DNA of 64,000 nt, taken from NCBI GenBank assembly GCA_026545765.1, contig JAIFAC010000201.1, forward strand, positions 62,001 through 126,000. Direction: 5' to 3'. The stretch is from Plantago major. Taxonomy: Eukaryota > Streptophyta > Magnoliopsida > Lamiales > Plantaginaceae. This document shows positions 11,889-23,886 of the stretch, in pieces. The notes under the pieces were generated by a model, which was given only the letters and a program-made list of their open reading frames with translations, searched no databases and was not told where the DNA came from. Every line of letters starts with the position of its first letter. Position 1 is the first letter of the stretch. The position numbers and the translations under genes are program-made.

Positions 11889-13223
11889 GCCAGTTCTTAT
11901 AGGGACGAAGAGTACATATTCCACACGGACCATGGTTGGTGGACAAAGTACTTGCCCTCGGCATGGAATTTCCCAATATGACTAGCTACTTCATAAAGCC
12001 ATGTCATCCGCACACCTCAAACATACGTTCCAAGCGAAAAGACGATGTTACCCTCGAATATTATCTTCTCGACCACATCCAAACGAAGTAAGTTGACCTA
12101 ATACAAGGGTGCAGAATGGTAAGGTTGAGTGATAGTTTCTGTTCCTACAGCTACAGCATGTACTTTCAGGTGGCCATGTCTCCTAACCTCTCGCCTATAA
12201 CAATTAGTGGGTTCACATTCTCACAACATTATGCAAACAAGGGTTCCACCAAAGAATGGTACATGAACAAGCATTTAATCAATTTTGTCGTGGATAAGCA
12301 TTTTGGAACACTGAATAAATTATCAAATCAACTACATGCTGATTTAATTGGGTAATTTACTTTTTAAACAAAGTACTTACAGATCAAATAATTAGTAGTA
12401 AAGTTTAAACTAGTTTGACACTCACTCACGTAACATACTATACTATTATGAAAGACAAATTCTTTCTAAGTTGGTAGTACTAACTACTAAGTACAACCTT
12501 CTAGCAAACGTGTCTTCTCTATGTGACTTCACTTTTATTTTACACAGGTCCACGAGACCTTACTTGTGTAAAATGTGTCATGATTTTATTTGTTTTATTT
12601 GGTGAAATTCTACTTGAGAAAATCAAGTCTTGATTTTTCGCTAGACCGGCTAATATCTTGTCTATTCTGTGTCTAAACTCTGGACTCAGCTCACCTGCAC
12701 TTCTAAGCGAAAGAAGCTCGAAATTCTACTCGAGCTTGAAAGACTTGTAATGAGATCGAGCTCATGAGCTGCTAATTGCCTGAGTCTTAGACCTAACCTA
12801 CTGCTTGTCCCACCGATTTATTATGATCACAATACACACGTAAAAACCAAGGGCAATTTATGAAGTTGTCACAGCTGGGCCAACATGAGCTGCTAGTGCT
12901 AGTTGCCTGATTCTTGGACCTACACATGAAGATGCAAGCAAACGCCTTTGTTTACATCATCCATTTCAATAATTTCAGATTCATGCACGAATGAAACCTC
13001 ATTAATTTCTTTACAAGAGTAGGAAAAGGACAAAACTAACTCATCTAACCCCCAGAACCATTATCTATCATACAATTTAGAACCTCTCAGTTATGGTAAA
13101 TTAGCTCGTAGCATAAAATGTTGTGTGCAAACATTTAAAATCGTGAAAACCCAGCCGAGCATCTGAATAACAAATCTTCCTGATAACTATCGAGTGAAGC
13201 GGACTAACACTGGATACAAAACA
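11889..13223. other. Intergenic with short unassigned frames
   Basis: A short frame from ATG 11886 (MASSYRDEEYIFHTDHGWWT) ends after 31 codons. Another lies at 12116-12355. The composition looks somewhat coding-like (many Trp/His/Tyr codons), so a degraded gene piece is possible, but I recognise no family. Two partial direct repeats (gagctgcta block) lie near 12760 and 12886. Confidence 0.35.
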
Positions 13224-14171
13224 TTAAGGTCGATGAATTGTACCTGGTCCTAGTACACATGAATATTCCAGAACATTTCGATGCAAATTAATGCGTTTTA
13301 ATGGTTGGCGAAATCGTACGGTGATTGGTTTGATCGTTATGATGCGTTTAGTAAAATCGTTTAAATAAGTAAATGCGACTTTTTGAGAACTACGTTTCAA
13401 AATGTTGTGGGAGTAATATTTCAAATGCATAGGGGTCATGTATTTGAGATTTGCGTTTAAATGATTTCCATTATGTTGGTACTTTGTCATCTGACTTTTT
13501 ATTATTGTTTATTATTTTCTTTTTGTCATAATTCCTAAAATATAAAATATAAAAATTATCTAATTTTCGTATTTTTCGTCTCTACAATAGAGATCACTCT
13601 TGACTATATTTCGATAATTCTAAATTTTACGACTTTTATACTCTTAATTTTAAAAAAAAATTATAAATGCACATTAATTTCAAATTTTAATCACTCTTAT
13701 AATATTGTAAACATGTTAAAAAATAAATAAAATAAAATATCCATACGATCATAAACTAACATCAATCACTATCTAGTATATAACGAATCGATCACTATCT
13801 CTTATATATGAGCATTTCTTAGAACGGATATTCTCATATCCATAACGATCGTAAAGTAGTCTTGATGTCGATAACGTCAATCATCGATTATTGAATGTCC
13901 ACCAATAACATCAACAAGCGTCTAACTATATCATTATTAAATCTTATATAACTACTGAGAATATTTAGTCTTTTGTGGCCAGATTTTATGTCCAACACCA
14001 TTACGATTAAGCGCGTTAGGATAAGCATTAGATTTCAAACTTTATGTTCTCATCGAGCGATCTTTGGAAGTAGGTTTCTCAATATGGAAATGCACCTAAA
14101 CCGATATGCAAATGTAATTGAAATGTATGCGTTTGAGGTCCCAAACGCATCGGAAATGCATCGTGTCAGCT
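13224..14171. other. Repeat-like AT-rich sequence, no gene
   Basis: Contains motifs such as accaatc and gcgttt on both strands that recur in the tandem repeat at 14172-14378. This suggests the whole 13.2-14.4 kb stretch derives from one decayed mobile element, but no termini or target duplication were found. Confidence 0.35.
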
Positions 14172-14378
14172 ACCAATCGTTGTTATTAAGTGGTCAAAGC
14201 TGCAAACACCACAAATGCATGCGGAACTTAGATGTGCAATTTGACCAAGGAATGCTTTTGAACCAATCGAGGCCTACCAATCATTGCGATTAGTGGTCAA
14301 ATGCGTCTGCAACCATAAATGCGTTCGGGTTAGATATGATTTGACCAAGGCCAAATGCATTTCGGAACCAATCGAGCC
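14172..14378. repeat. Two tandem units of about 104 bp
   Basis: Units 14172-14275 and 14276-14378 both start accaatc(g/a)ttg and end aaccaatcgag(g)cc, with shared blocks gtggtcaaa, aaatgc and tttgaccaagg. They are imperfect. An open frame (13973-14293) running through the first unit is fortuitous. Confidence 0.75.
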
Positions 14379-14904
14379 ATAACATTCACAATCAAATCTT
14401 ATTCAGCACCCACATCCACACAAAAAAAAAAAAACAAACATAAATATCTCAATCTTGGATTCAAATATTTGATGGGTGGTTTGATGCTGACTAATTGGAA
14501 TACTACTAGGTCAGTTGGAATTCCACCAGCAAATCTTGTTTTAGACCCAAGTACCAAAAAACTTCTTAGGCTCAAACATGTCTCTCAACAAGCTCTCACT
14601 GTAACCACAAAACTGCTTAAGACACCACTGAAAGGACCTAAATAAAGTTAGATAAATGTCAAATGCCCATTAAGCAAGCTTTAGTAGGACGGCCACACAA
14701 TCTCTTCGATTAGACAATGCAGAAACAAAGAGATCTTTGCTTGTTTCCTTGGAAAATGAAATGAAGGATGGTGCTATTCTGGGGTGGGGTGGGGTTAGAG
14801 ACTTGGGAATAAATTGCACAATTAAAGGACAAGGAAATCGCAGCCACCACAAGCAACGCTCCTAGTTATTCCCAACCACAGATATGGAGCATTGGCCTCT
14901 CTAC
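14379..14904. other. Intergenic, no gene seen
   Basis: Short frames only. Includes an A-rich tract near 14420. Nothing recognised. Confidence 0.4.
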
Positions 14905-14995
14905 AAGGATACCAATCCCCGACACTAGAACAGAGTGGCCTTGCCGACCCAAGGATACCAATCCCGACACTAGAACAGAGTGGCCTTGCCGACCC
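14905..14995. repeat. Tandem duplication of 46/45 bp
   Basis: Units 14905-14950 and 14951-14995 (aaggataccaatcc(c)cgacactag...) are identical apart from one C in a C run. Recent duplication or assembly artefact. Confidence 0.9.
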
Positions 14996-16743
14996 AAAGA
15001 TATTAAATCTGACCCTACGACATGTTCATAGCACTGCTACTTCAAGCTTGAGTTTTACAAAAGAGTAACACATGATGCACCGTTAGGTGAAATTATAATT
15101 CAGCATATGTATGAGACCGAAGCCAAAGATTTAAGTAAACCAGACCATCTTCAGTAAAGACATTTTAAATGCTCTGATTGCAGAGTGAAGTACAAATTCA
15201 AACTTAAGAGTTCATTATAAATGCTATGAAATAACTCTCCCATTCTATTTAAACAAACACAAGTTACAATAGAAAACCATTGTTTTGGCTGTGCCACTTA
15301 TGTCATTTAATCGGATAAATAGCTCTCCCGTTCTATTTTAAAAACCCAAGACCCTGTTGAATCCTTACTTATATACACTGAAATTACTATGGTTAGCTTC
15401 CCAGGTTCTGTTAAAGGCAGGGAAACAGAAAGAGGTCCACGAATGGAGGCAACTAACATGGTGGAGTGGCACAAGGACAAAACATGGGGCATATAAGTTT
15501 AATCACAATAATAGAACTCCTGAAACTGACAGAACCAACAAGATTGGATCTCCAAATGATAATCAAATAATCAATTAGATTTATCTAACAATGTTTACAG
15601 GAATAGAGCATGTAACAAGGCACAAAAAAAGTTATCATCCCCACGTTTTGCATGCATGAGCCTAAGCAATTAATCATTTGGGGAGTGTGGTTTGCTGATG
15701 AGGGACTTTTTATCTTATGCAAATGGGGAGCAAAGAACAATCTCTATAGATCTCAAGACTGAAATCGTTTGGGATGAATAGGCTTATCAGATCAAATGGG
15801 AAATTTGCCTTTCAAAAGAGTGTTTCATCTCTTCAGGTAATCTATGTAGGTGAATCTACCCAAAGCAAAAAGGTATAAGGTGACACGTAAATATGTCAGC
15901 CGTCATCTCATCAGGCTAAAACTATCCTACAATTGACAGGGTACAATGGGAGGTTGGACTATATTTGACAAAAAAGAAAAGCAACTTTACAAGTCAATTG
16001 TGGCAAATTGAAACAGTTCCACACAATACATTAATTTAAAATTTTCAACCAACAAAGTTAAAGAAGCTGATCGTGGGACGTACCTCAATATCCAATGCTC
16101 TGCCGACAGTGCTCCTGTATTTGATTCCATCAAAATTCAAGGAGAGGGGATTAACATTTCAAGCAGAGAGTATTATTGTTCCTTCTGCTGTTTAAGATGA
16201 TTTTTGGGAGGTCTGTGGAACAAGCGACCTCTTAGTGAAATATTTCGATTGTCGACTCTTGACACAGTGAAACCCACTGCATATTCGAGATCTCAGGAGC
16301 CTCTAAGAAGTTTCGGAATTTGTTCCCAAGACAAAATACAACTCTCCATGTACATTACATGTTCGGGATTGGAAGAGCCTCTAAGATTTTTAACGAGATA
16401 AAGGAAAACTTAGAAGAACTAGCACATGTTAATGTCATGGGATGTGGTTCTATTCTCCTAGTAAGCTAGTTGTATTATTTCACCAACAAATCGAACTGAA
16501 AACAGTTACTAGGTTTGTCCGCCTCCCATCTACTCACGGTAACTAATTATCTCAAGCTCATTTCACATGAGCTACAGGATCTAGTAAATGAAGTTTGCAC
16601 TTATCCTACATGTAATTAGCCTTTAAATTATCAATATATAAATCATTCCTGTGGAAAATAAACCTTTTAAATTGCACGAAGTCCTTGGCTAGGAATTAGA
16701 AGTCCAGAAAACATACAAATGCTAACCAAGCTCAAGTTAAATA
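14996..16743. other. Non-coding except one candidate exon
   Basis: No gene model can be built. The single exception is a short spliced-looking frame on the minus strand at 16084-16158, listed separately. The region may be the intron or UTR part of a minus-strand transcript that would start near 20.3 kb, but this is speculative. Confidence 0.3.
16084..16158 (-). other. Candidate orphan coding exon, unidentified
   Basis: On the minus strand a short open stretch reads SLNFDGIKYRSTVGRALDIE and is followed immediately by a good 5' splice site (gag|gtacgt). Its composition looks like real protein, but it is only about 25 codons after an upstream in-frame TGA. No acceptor was recognised and no neighbouring exon could be joined. 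It may be a leftover exon of a decayed or indel-rich gene. I cannot name the family. Confidence 0.3.
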
Positions 16744-17037
16744 CTCCCTCTGCCCCCGCTATTAAATACTCATTTTACTTTTCTACACATCTCATTTATA
16801 AATACTCTTTATGTACCTAATTAATACCCTTCTATACCTATTTATTTAAAAACATAAACTCATCATTCTACTTTATAATTTCACTCTCATACTTGTTCCA
16901 CTCCTTATTCATATATTTCTCACACTTTGACATCCACTATCCAATTTTTTTCATTCTTTATTTGTTTTATCATTATTTATTAAAATTCCTTATAACATGC
17001 CTACAAGAGTTATGGGTATTTATTAGCGGGATGAAGG
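16744..17037. mobile_element. Stowaway-like MITE with TA target duplication
   Basis: A 294-bp element between TA dinucleotides at 16742-16743 and 17038-17039. The left terminus (ctccctctgcccccgctatt) and the reverse complement of the right terminus (ccttcatcccgctaataaat) form terminal inverted repeats of about 30 bp. TA duplication, CTCCCTC-type ends and an AT-rich core without coding capacity are the hallmarks of Stowaway (Tc1/mariner) MITEs. Confidence 0.75.
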
Positions 17038-17462
17038 TACTAAGTTGCAGAGTTGAGATATTCAACTTATGGTTCAGATGTGCTACAAGTTAGATTCTAA
17101 ACACTGGGACATTTTGCAAAGATAACGAAAGTGACACCAAGCTATACGCAATTCATATCTGGATGTCTTTGAACAATATGATATGATAGCAGAAATTATA
17201 CATGCTCTTGGGTAAACTGTAAAGAAAAGAATAAAAAACAAAACACAACAAAACAAAAAAGAAAAGTAAAGTTAAAGACACGATGCACTGTCTGAAATGA
17301 CTGGCCACATCTAGATGAGGCACTCAATCACATTATAGAGAGGGCTCCAGTACTTGATCATTCTTACATACAAGAAGGTCCTATCCAGTATCCACGCTGA
17401 AGATTTCAAAATGGCAAAAAACACCGAAACAGGAAAGTAAACACGATATGCACTAAATTAAG

Positions 17463-17795
17463 TGGCCCCTAATCAATCAGTATAAGAGTTAGAGTCCCTG
17501 GTCAGCTCCTTTTCAGTGCAACATAAGAGTTAGAGACCCTGGTCAGCAATAAATTCATCAAGAAATGCATATTAGTTACTAAAGTTACTTCATAAAATAT
17601 TAACAAATTGTTTGGTTACATATTGACTCTGGCCCCTAATCAATCAGTATAAGAGTTAGAGTCCCTGGTCAGCTCCTTTTCAGTGCAACATAAGAGTTAG
17701 AGACCTGGTCAGCAATAAATTCATCAAGAAATGCATATTAGTTACTAAAGTTACTTCATAAAATATTAACAAATTGTTTGGTTACATATTGACTC
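17463..17795. repeat. 167-bp near-perfect tandem duplication
   Basis: Units 17463-17629 and 17630-17795 (starting tggcccctaatcaatcagta) differ by a single C in the gagacc(c)tgg block. Each unit also carries an internal shorter repeat (taagagttagag(t/a)ccctggtcag). No coding capacity. Very recent, or an assembly duplication. Confidence 0.95.
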
Positions 17796-20340
17796 AGGTT
17801 ACTAGGTCAGAGAAAAATTCATATTTTAGTGCTTTGGTATCATTCAGTAAATTAGTCTGCTACCTAATCCAGAAGAATCTCAACATCATCCGTCTCTGAT
17901 TGAGGCGGAGTTCTCATGTAAGTTAAAAGGGAAAATAAAGAAGAAGAGAACAGTCAGAAGCAGAAAATCACGTTCAAGCTCAGATTGAGCAGTAAGCAGA
18001 TATGATAGCACATCTTATCTTGTGCAGCACTAAACATAACTTTTGGTATAGATTTCTGAGTATCTGGTAAGTTAAAAGGTATAGATTTGAGACGTAACAA
18101 GAACTGCTAAAATTGTTGATCATGGTCGTTAAAACTCCACCATGCACCGAAGCGCGTCATTAACATCAGCCTCATAAAATGGAAGTAATCCAGGACTATT
18201 AGCACATATATTCAACTATTAAAAATATATAATGCAACAAGTTGCAACTTCCAACAGAAAATTTGTCATTATGTAGGGCCAATGGCACCCTAAGTATATA
18301 AAATACAACTGCTTAACGAATGAATTGTGGAAGGTGGAAGAGAGGACAGCTACTTATTATGAGATATGTTATGCTGGCTGCCTTTTGTAAACTATGTAGC
18401 ATGGATACGCTATGGGGTGAGCGTTATCCGTATCCTTCGTCTAGGATCGTATTTTCTTGTATCCTTTTGAAATCGTGTCTTGCTTTTTAATATATTTATT
18501 TCTTATTAGAAGCAAGTTTCTAAAGGTTTGTTTAGTTCTCTAGGGTTGGAGAGCAAAGAAAAAGAACCCAAAGAATGTACAAGAACTATATTCATAAGAA
18601 AGAATCCTAAATATATAGAAATGTGTTATTGGCTTAAGTATTCATCACACCCTATATAATTTAAACATATTATATATTTTGAAAATTATGAAAAATTTAA
18701 CATATCCTTGACGTATCCGTATCCTGTTTTATGGACTTCTCGTTTCCGTATCCATCTCGTACTAAATATCAGTATCCGTGCTTCCTAGATTGCAATATAG
18801 AGGTAAACCGAAGACTGTATCGTGAAGCATTAAGTAAAAAGAAATGGAGAGCCCAACCTGCTGCATTGTTATTGATCATGCGTCTCCAGTAGAAAAATAA
18901 ATAAATAAAATTAAACCTTGTTATGAGACAACTGCCTGCAGCTACCTTTTCCAGTGAATTCAGAAGCAAAGCAAGATCTGAAAATGTAAATGGATACAAC
19001 AGAAAGATCTCAGATATACCATAGGCAGTCCATAGATCAGGAAATTTCATCCTAAAGATTAATCATGTCACCAAATTGCACATAAAGTTATGCTTCGATA
19101 CATCTGTTCAAATTGCTACACATGAGCAGTTGCACCATTAGAACAGGTACCCTTTCAGTATAAAGTATTAGCCATGATTGTGAAGTTAAAGGAGGCAACT
19201 CTATAGCTTTCTTGTTAGATATCTTGGACTTGTTTGTATGTGCTAAATTACATGAGCTTGTGCATGACAACTCACATGAACAGATGCCACATATATCGTT
19301 TTTAAGACTCAATTGCAGATTAGTCACAGCTATAAGAATACAAAATCTGCACTCAATGATATAAATCATTTGCAAAATGACTACAGACACAAATGTCTAT
19401 TACACCCTGATGATGCAACCTAATCACAACCACCAGTGTTGTGGCTTCTGTTCATTATAAAGCAATAAAACCATCATGATCCTGTTCCAAAAGAAAAGCA
19501 CATAGAGTGTGATAATAATTTGGTTGGCTACTTATTGCAATAAATATGTTTATTGATTTGCATTGCACATGTAAGTACACTGATCACCTAATGAATGACT
19601 CAATGTAATCTATGCAATCACTTCCGTTCTTTCAATCTCTCCGCCATAAAAGCTTATATATAATTCTCTTTCAAAAAACATAAAATTATTTTAAGGCCGC
19701 GTGAAACACACTTCATTCTCGTACAAAATAAAGCAAGCAATTAAAGAAACTCACATCCCAACCAATATGTCACCGACAACACCACTACCCTCATAGTGTC
19801 CTGATAGGCAATCCATTTCGACCTCTATCGAAACCTATTCAGCCTCCCACTGGTTTAATTTCCTATCATCGCCATTCGCCAACTTCAACAGAACCTCTAC
19901 CACTTGTTTCGAAATGGCAAAATATGTTTCCTATCATCACCAACTACAACAGAACCTCAACCACTGAACCACTTGTTTCGAAAAGGCAAAAATATGTTTC
20001 CTATTCAAACAAAGAGACTCCCTCACACAGGATCATAACCATTGTCAATCATCAGCATTAATCTCAGGAATTAACAGAATCAATCTCATGAATTATCCTA
20101 TGATAGTGAGTTTTCAGTTTCAGAATATAATCTGATTGACGAGGTAAACATACAGCATAAACAACTGGAATCAACCAACGCGTGAAAAAATCAATGAAAT
20201 TAGTAGTAATCTAAGCATCTCTACAACAACTTTTAACAAAGCTAGTAGTAATTCAAACAATATGTAACGAACCTTTATAATCTTCGGATTGCCATTTCCT
20301 CCTCCTTCTTCTTCTTAATTTCTAGGTTGCTGAATGAATT
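17796..20340. other. Non-coding, possible decayed transcript and transposon relic
   Basis: No gene was supported. It contains a candidate TE (18394-18788) and a block at about 19160-19230 similar to intron 1 of the 2OG oxygenase gene (22488-22555). At 20275-20345 the minus strand shows a short ATG frame after a purine-rich leader and before a gttcgt donor-like site. This could be a first exon, but it stops after six codons. Confidence 0.35.
18394..18788. mobile_element. Candidate non-autonomous DNA transposon
   Basis: The left end (gtagcatggatacgctatgg) and the reverse complement of the right end (taggaagcacggatactgat) form an imperfect terminal inverted repeat around agca(t/c)ggatac. Sub-terminal tatccgtatcc motifs recur at both sides. 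About 395 bp, non-coding. No convincing target duplication was seen. Confidence 0.4.
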
Positions 20341-21893
20341 TGTGGAAATGGATTTTGATTTCTAATTAGGCTACCATATCTTTGTCTTTAAACTCATTTA
20401 GTTCATTTAGATTCATTCAATTGATTCGTTTATATTTTATCTTATAATTGATTCGGTTTAGAGGGGTTATTGAATTGATTGGGTTCTTTCCATAGCATTT
20501 AAAAATGACGGACCAGTTCATGTTATTAGCCGGACCGGGTTTTCTTGTCAAAATATTGGTCCGGCCCGCCCCCCAACCCAGTATACTCCTGCCATGTTCA
20601 CGGGCCGGACCGTTTTTTTTTTTAAATTAATTACAAAAGGAGTGGAGATAAAATGTGGTCCAGTTTGTTCTACAGGAAGCTGCATGCCAAAATTAAGAAT
20701 AAAGAAGCTGCTATCGACTACTAAAAATACACAAACACATACACAATTACACAAACTAAGTAAGAAACTACGAACAAAAATCAACCAAAACTCATAAATC
20801 ATAATGCATAAACTAAAACTTGAAATTTTATTATAAAAAAGAAAATTACAAAGTGAATAGCAAATAAAGCTTGGATTTTGGACAATATATTATAGATTAT
20901 ATAGAAAAACCTTAAAAAATCTCAAAACAACTTGCTTCGGTTGCGAACTTATCCGGTCCGGGCAGACCTCCAAAACAAAGTCCCCTGTGGCCCACATAAC
21001 TTAAATGTACATGGGCCGGTTCGGGCCAAATATTAAACGGGTCGGGCCGATTTTTAAACGTGTCGGGCTATTCTGCGACCGGCCCAAATAACACCTCTAG
21101 TTCATTTATATTTTATACTATAATTCAGTTCAGTTCAGTTCAGTGTAGACAAAGAGAAGAGAGACTTAGGGACTTTAATCAGCTGACTGTTAGCCGTTGA
21201 GTGAAAGCATTTACGCCAAACAAAACCTTCACGTTCGATTCGATTTACCGCGAGAATTAATGGGCCTTCCATTTTGGGCCTTGTTGAGTGTTGCGCCTCG
21301 AGTTAAGTAGAGTAACTCATTTCTCGAACTCGGTCGAATTATAGTGAGCTCGAACTCAGTTCGTTAATAAAACGAGTTCATTACTTAAATCGGGCCTTCC
21401 ATTTTGGGCCTCGAGTTAAGTCGAGTATCTCATTTTTCAAACTCAGGTTGAGTTATAGCGAGCTCGAACTCAGTTCGTTAATAAAACGAGTTAATTTTCG
21501 AGCTCGAACCATAATAAGTAGCATCGACTTATTTGGTTCAAATTTGATAAGGTACAATGTAATTATAAAAACATAAGTATATATCTGACTGAGTCTAACC
21601 GAGCATAAACGAACTAAGCTCTAATTGAGGATCAACGAACCGAGCCCTATCACGCTTGATAAAAACGAAACAAATTAAGGAAACATTTCAAAACAGCGCT
21701 TATTGAACAAGTCGAGCCTAACAAGCCGATCGATAGGGCTCGACCCATGTAACAACTTACAACTCAATGTGGGTTCATCGGCATGCTTAGTGGGCGGCTT
21801 ATTAATGAGGCCCAAACAGAATCTAACCGATCTCACTCAGGCCCATACAGATTCATCTGTTTATAGCTGAAGTATTTTCTCGCAAAGCGGAAA
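20341..21893. other. Upstream region of the 2OG oxygenase gene, no gene
   Basis: Holds many gggcc and cgagct(c) words typical of decayed plant repeats, plus a tandem duplication at 21262-21492. Frames at 20548-20802 (-) and 20594-20797 (+) have no recognisable domain. Confidence 0.45.
21262..21492. repeat. Imperfect tandem duplication (130/101 bp)
   Basis: Units start at 21262 and 21392 with gggccttccattttgggcc and both end with gagctcgaactcagttcgtt and aataaaacgagtt. The second unit lacks about 28 bp near its start. It lies 400-630 bp upstream of the 2OG oxygenase start codon. Confidence 0.8.
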
Positions 21894-23600
21894 ATGAAAA
21901 GAAAAATGGCAGACAGAAAAAAATCATCAACGAATAACAAGAGAACGAAATCCGATTGGCCTTCTGTCAAACCCAAGTCTAATCTGCGAGTTAATCGCCT
22001 CAAAGACGATGATCTGTTTACTGTATGCAATCTTTCCTTCAATTTTTTTCTATTACATCTCAATTCGGATTTGTTTCTGTAATTTGATTTCACTTTTTAG
22101 CTGTAAAATTGCGATGATTATGATTTTGCTTTATTTTCATGTTATTGAAGAGAATTCAGCAGAATTTGTGATCAGTTTTATGTTTAGTGTGGCTTAATTA
22201 GCTGCTATGGCTGTATTCCGATTGAAATTGATATGATATTGCTCAAGTTTCATGCTATAAAATAAGAGAACTGAATGTGAGCTAACTATACTATTTTTTT
22301 GTTTACTTTATCGCAATCGATTGTTGATAGTATTTTTCAATTTCATGTTAGTTTAAGATAATCGAGCTGAATGTGTGTTAGTACTACTATTATTAGGTTT
22401 ATGTTTAGTGTAGCTTGCACAGATGTTTGGCTGTGTTTGATGATAGCGTTAGTCCTGTTATTGTAGAATGTAGGCTGCATTGATGCCATTATGAAGTTCA
22501 ATGAGGCAACTCTTTAGCTTTCATGTTAGGAAGGTTGGAGTTGTTTGCTTAATGCCTGATTTCTGCGTATAATTCGGTATAAGGTATTCAGATTGGGAAC
22601 TATCTTACGGCTGCTGAATCGAAATCATTTATTGATGTTGCGGAATCCATCGGTTTTGCTCACCAAGGGAGCCTTGGTCCGACAATGGGAGAAGCATACA
22701 GGGATAACCACCGGATATCTGTAACCGATCCTGTTCTAGCACAGGCTTTATGGGAGTGTGGACTTGATAAAATATTTTCTGAATTCAAAATTCGGGGCAG
22801 GGTTGCTGTTGGGTTGAATCCGAATATAAGATTTTACAGGTATGTGATGTTTTCTGAAAAACTCTGGGATTTTCCCTCCCTGGTCTTATTCAGTGATCAC
22901 ACGGCACGAGTTAACGGCTTATGCTATACTTAAAATAGCCATATTGGCTCTTGTTTGATGTTTGTGATAAGTAGAGTGTAGATTATTTTACTCGTGCTTA
23001 AGTCTTAACCAATAGGAATTTGCATGTTAGGTACACTGCTGTAGCGATTTGGAAGGCATATTGATGAAAGTGTTTATCTAGAAGATGGAGCAAGAGCGCA
23101 TTATACTTTGTTGATCTATCTTAGTGGTAATTCGATAGCAGTAATACAAAATCGAAGTCAAGGATGATAGCAATTCTCAAAGTACTTTGGATCCACTAGT
23201 TGGAGGGGAGACTGTTTTCTATGGGCCGAGAAATTCTCTGGTGGCTGAGGTATATGCTTATTCTTTCTGTATATCCATCCTCTATATCTATTCATATAAT
23301 TTGCGAGCATATCCGTGTATCCGTTGCTTGTGCACATTCATTAACACATGAACACCATACATTTTTGTCAAACATATAATAACTAAAAGTAAAAAAAAAA
23401 AATAGGAACATGAAGAATCTCTCTAATGAGGGTCTCTAAGGTTCCATTTACTCACTCGTTCTTTCAAAATCATGTAGGTAGCCCCTGCTGAAGGAATGGC
23501 TCTCCTGCACATCCATGGTGATAAGTGCATGCTTCATGAAGCTCGGAATGTTAGTAAAGGTGCCAAGTATGTCTTACGATCTGATGTTGTATTTGCCTGA
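21894..23600 (+). CDS. 2OG-Fe(II) oxygenase (prolyl 4-hydroxylase-like), four exons, frameshifted
   Basis: Four exons join with consistent phases: 21894-22022, 22592-22839, 23031-23249 and 23478-23600. Exon 1 is a basic leader (MKRKMADRKK). Exon 2 reads IGNYLTAAESKSFIDVAESI and later GEAYRDNHRISVTDP and VAVGLNPNIRFYR. Exon 3 carries the HID iron-binding pair (GRHIDESV) and LVGGETVFYG. Exon 4 carries HIHGDKCMLHEARNV, with the distal His, and ends RSDVVFA. This fits a conserved plant family of about 280-300 aa with a 2OG-FeII_Oxy domain; the substrate is unknown to me. Exon 3 has a 2-nt loss at about 23040-23045 and a 1-nt loss in an A run near 23165, so as written it cannot be translated through. 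All splice sites and the rest of the frame are intact, which favours either a very young pseudogene or consensus errors. Confidence 0.75.
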
Positions 23601-23850
23601 GGATTGATTTTCTACTATCCACAGACATGTTCCTTATGTTAATGATATATTATTATGTCGGTTCAACAAACTTGTGTATGCCGTGACCCCGTAAGTTGCA
23701 TTCTATGACACATTTTAGATCAAGTATGGTATGGTTGTGAAGTATAGGGATTGTAGTTCTTGTCTGCATACCTCGATTGTATGTGAAACACGGAGTTCTC
23801 GATCCTAGGGGAGGATCATTGATCCCACCCCCTCACTGTGGGTGTGTTTT

Positions 23851-23854
23851 GTGT

Positions 23855-23885
<31 letters not shown>

Positions 23886-23886
23886 G
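23851..23886. repeat. (GT)9 followed by an 18-G run
   Basis: A compound microsatellite: GT repeats at 23851-23868, then 18 consecutive G at 23869-23886. It lies about 250 bp downstream of the 2OG oxygenase stop. Such a G run can form G-quadruplexes and is error-prone in sequencing. Confidence 0.9.
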
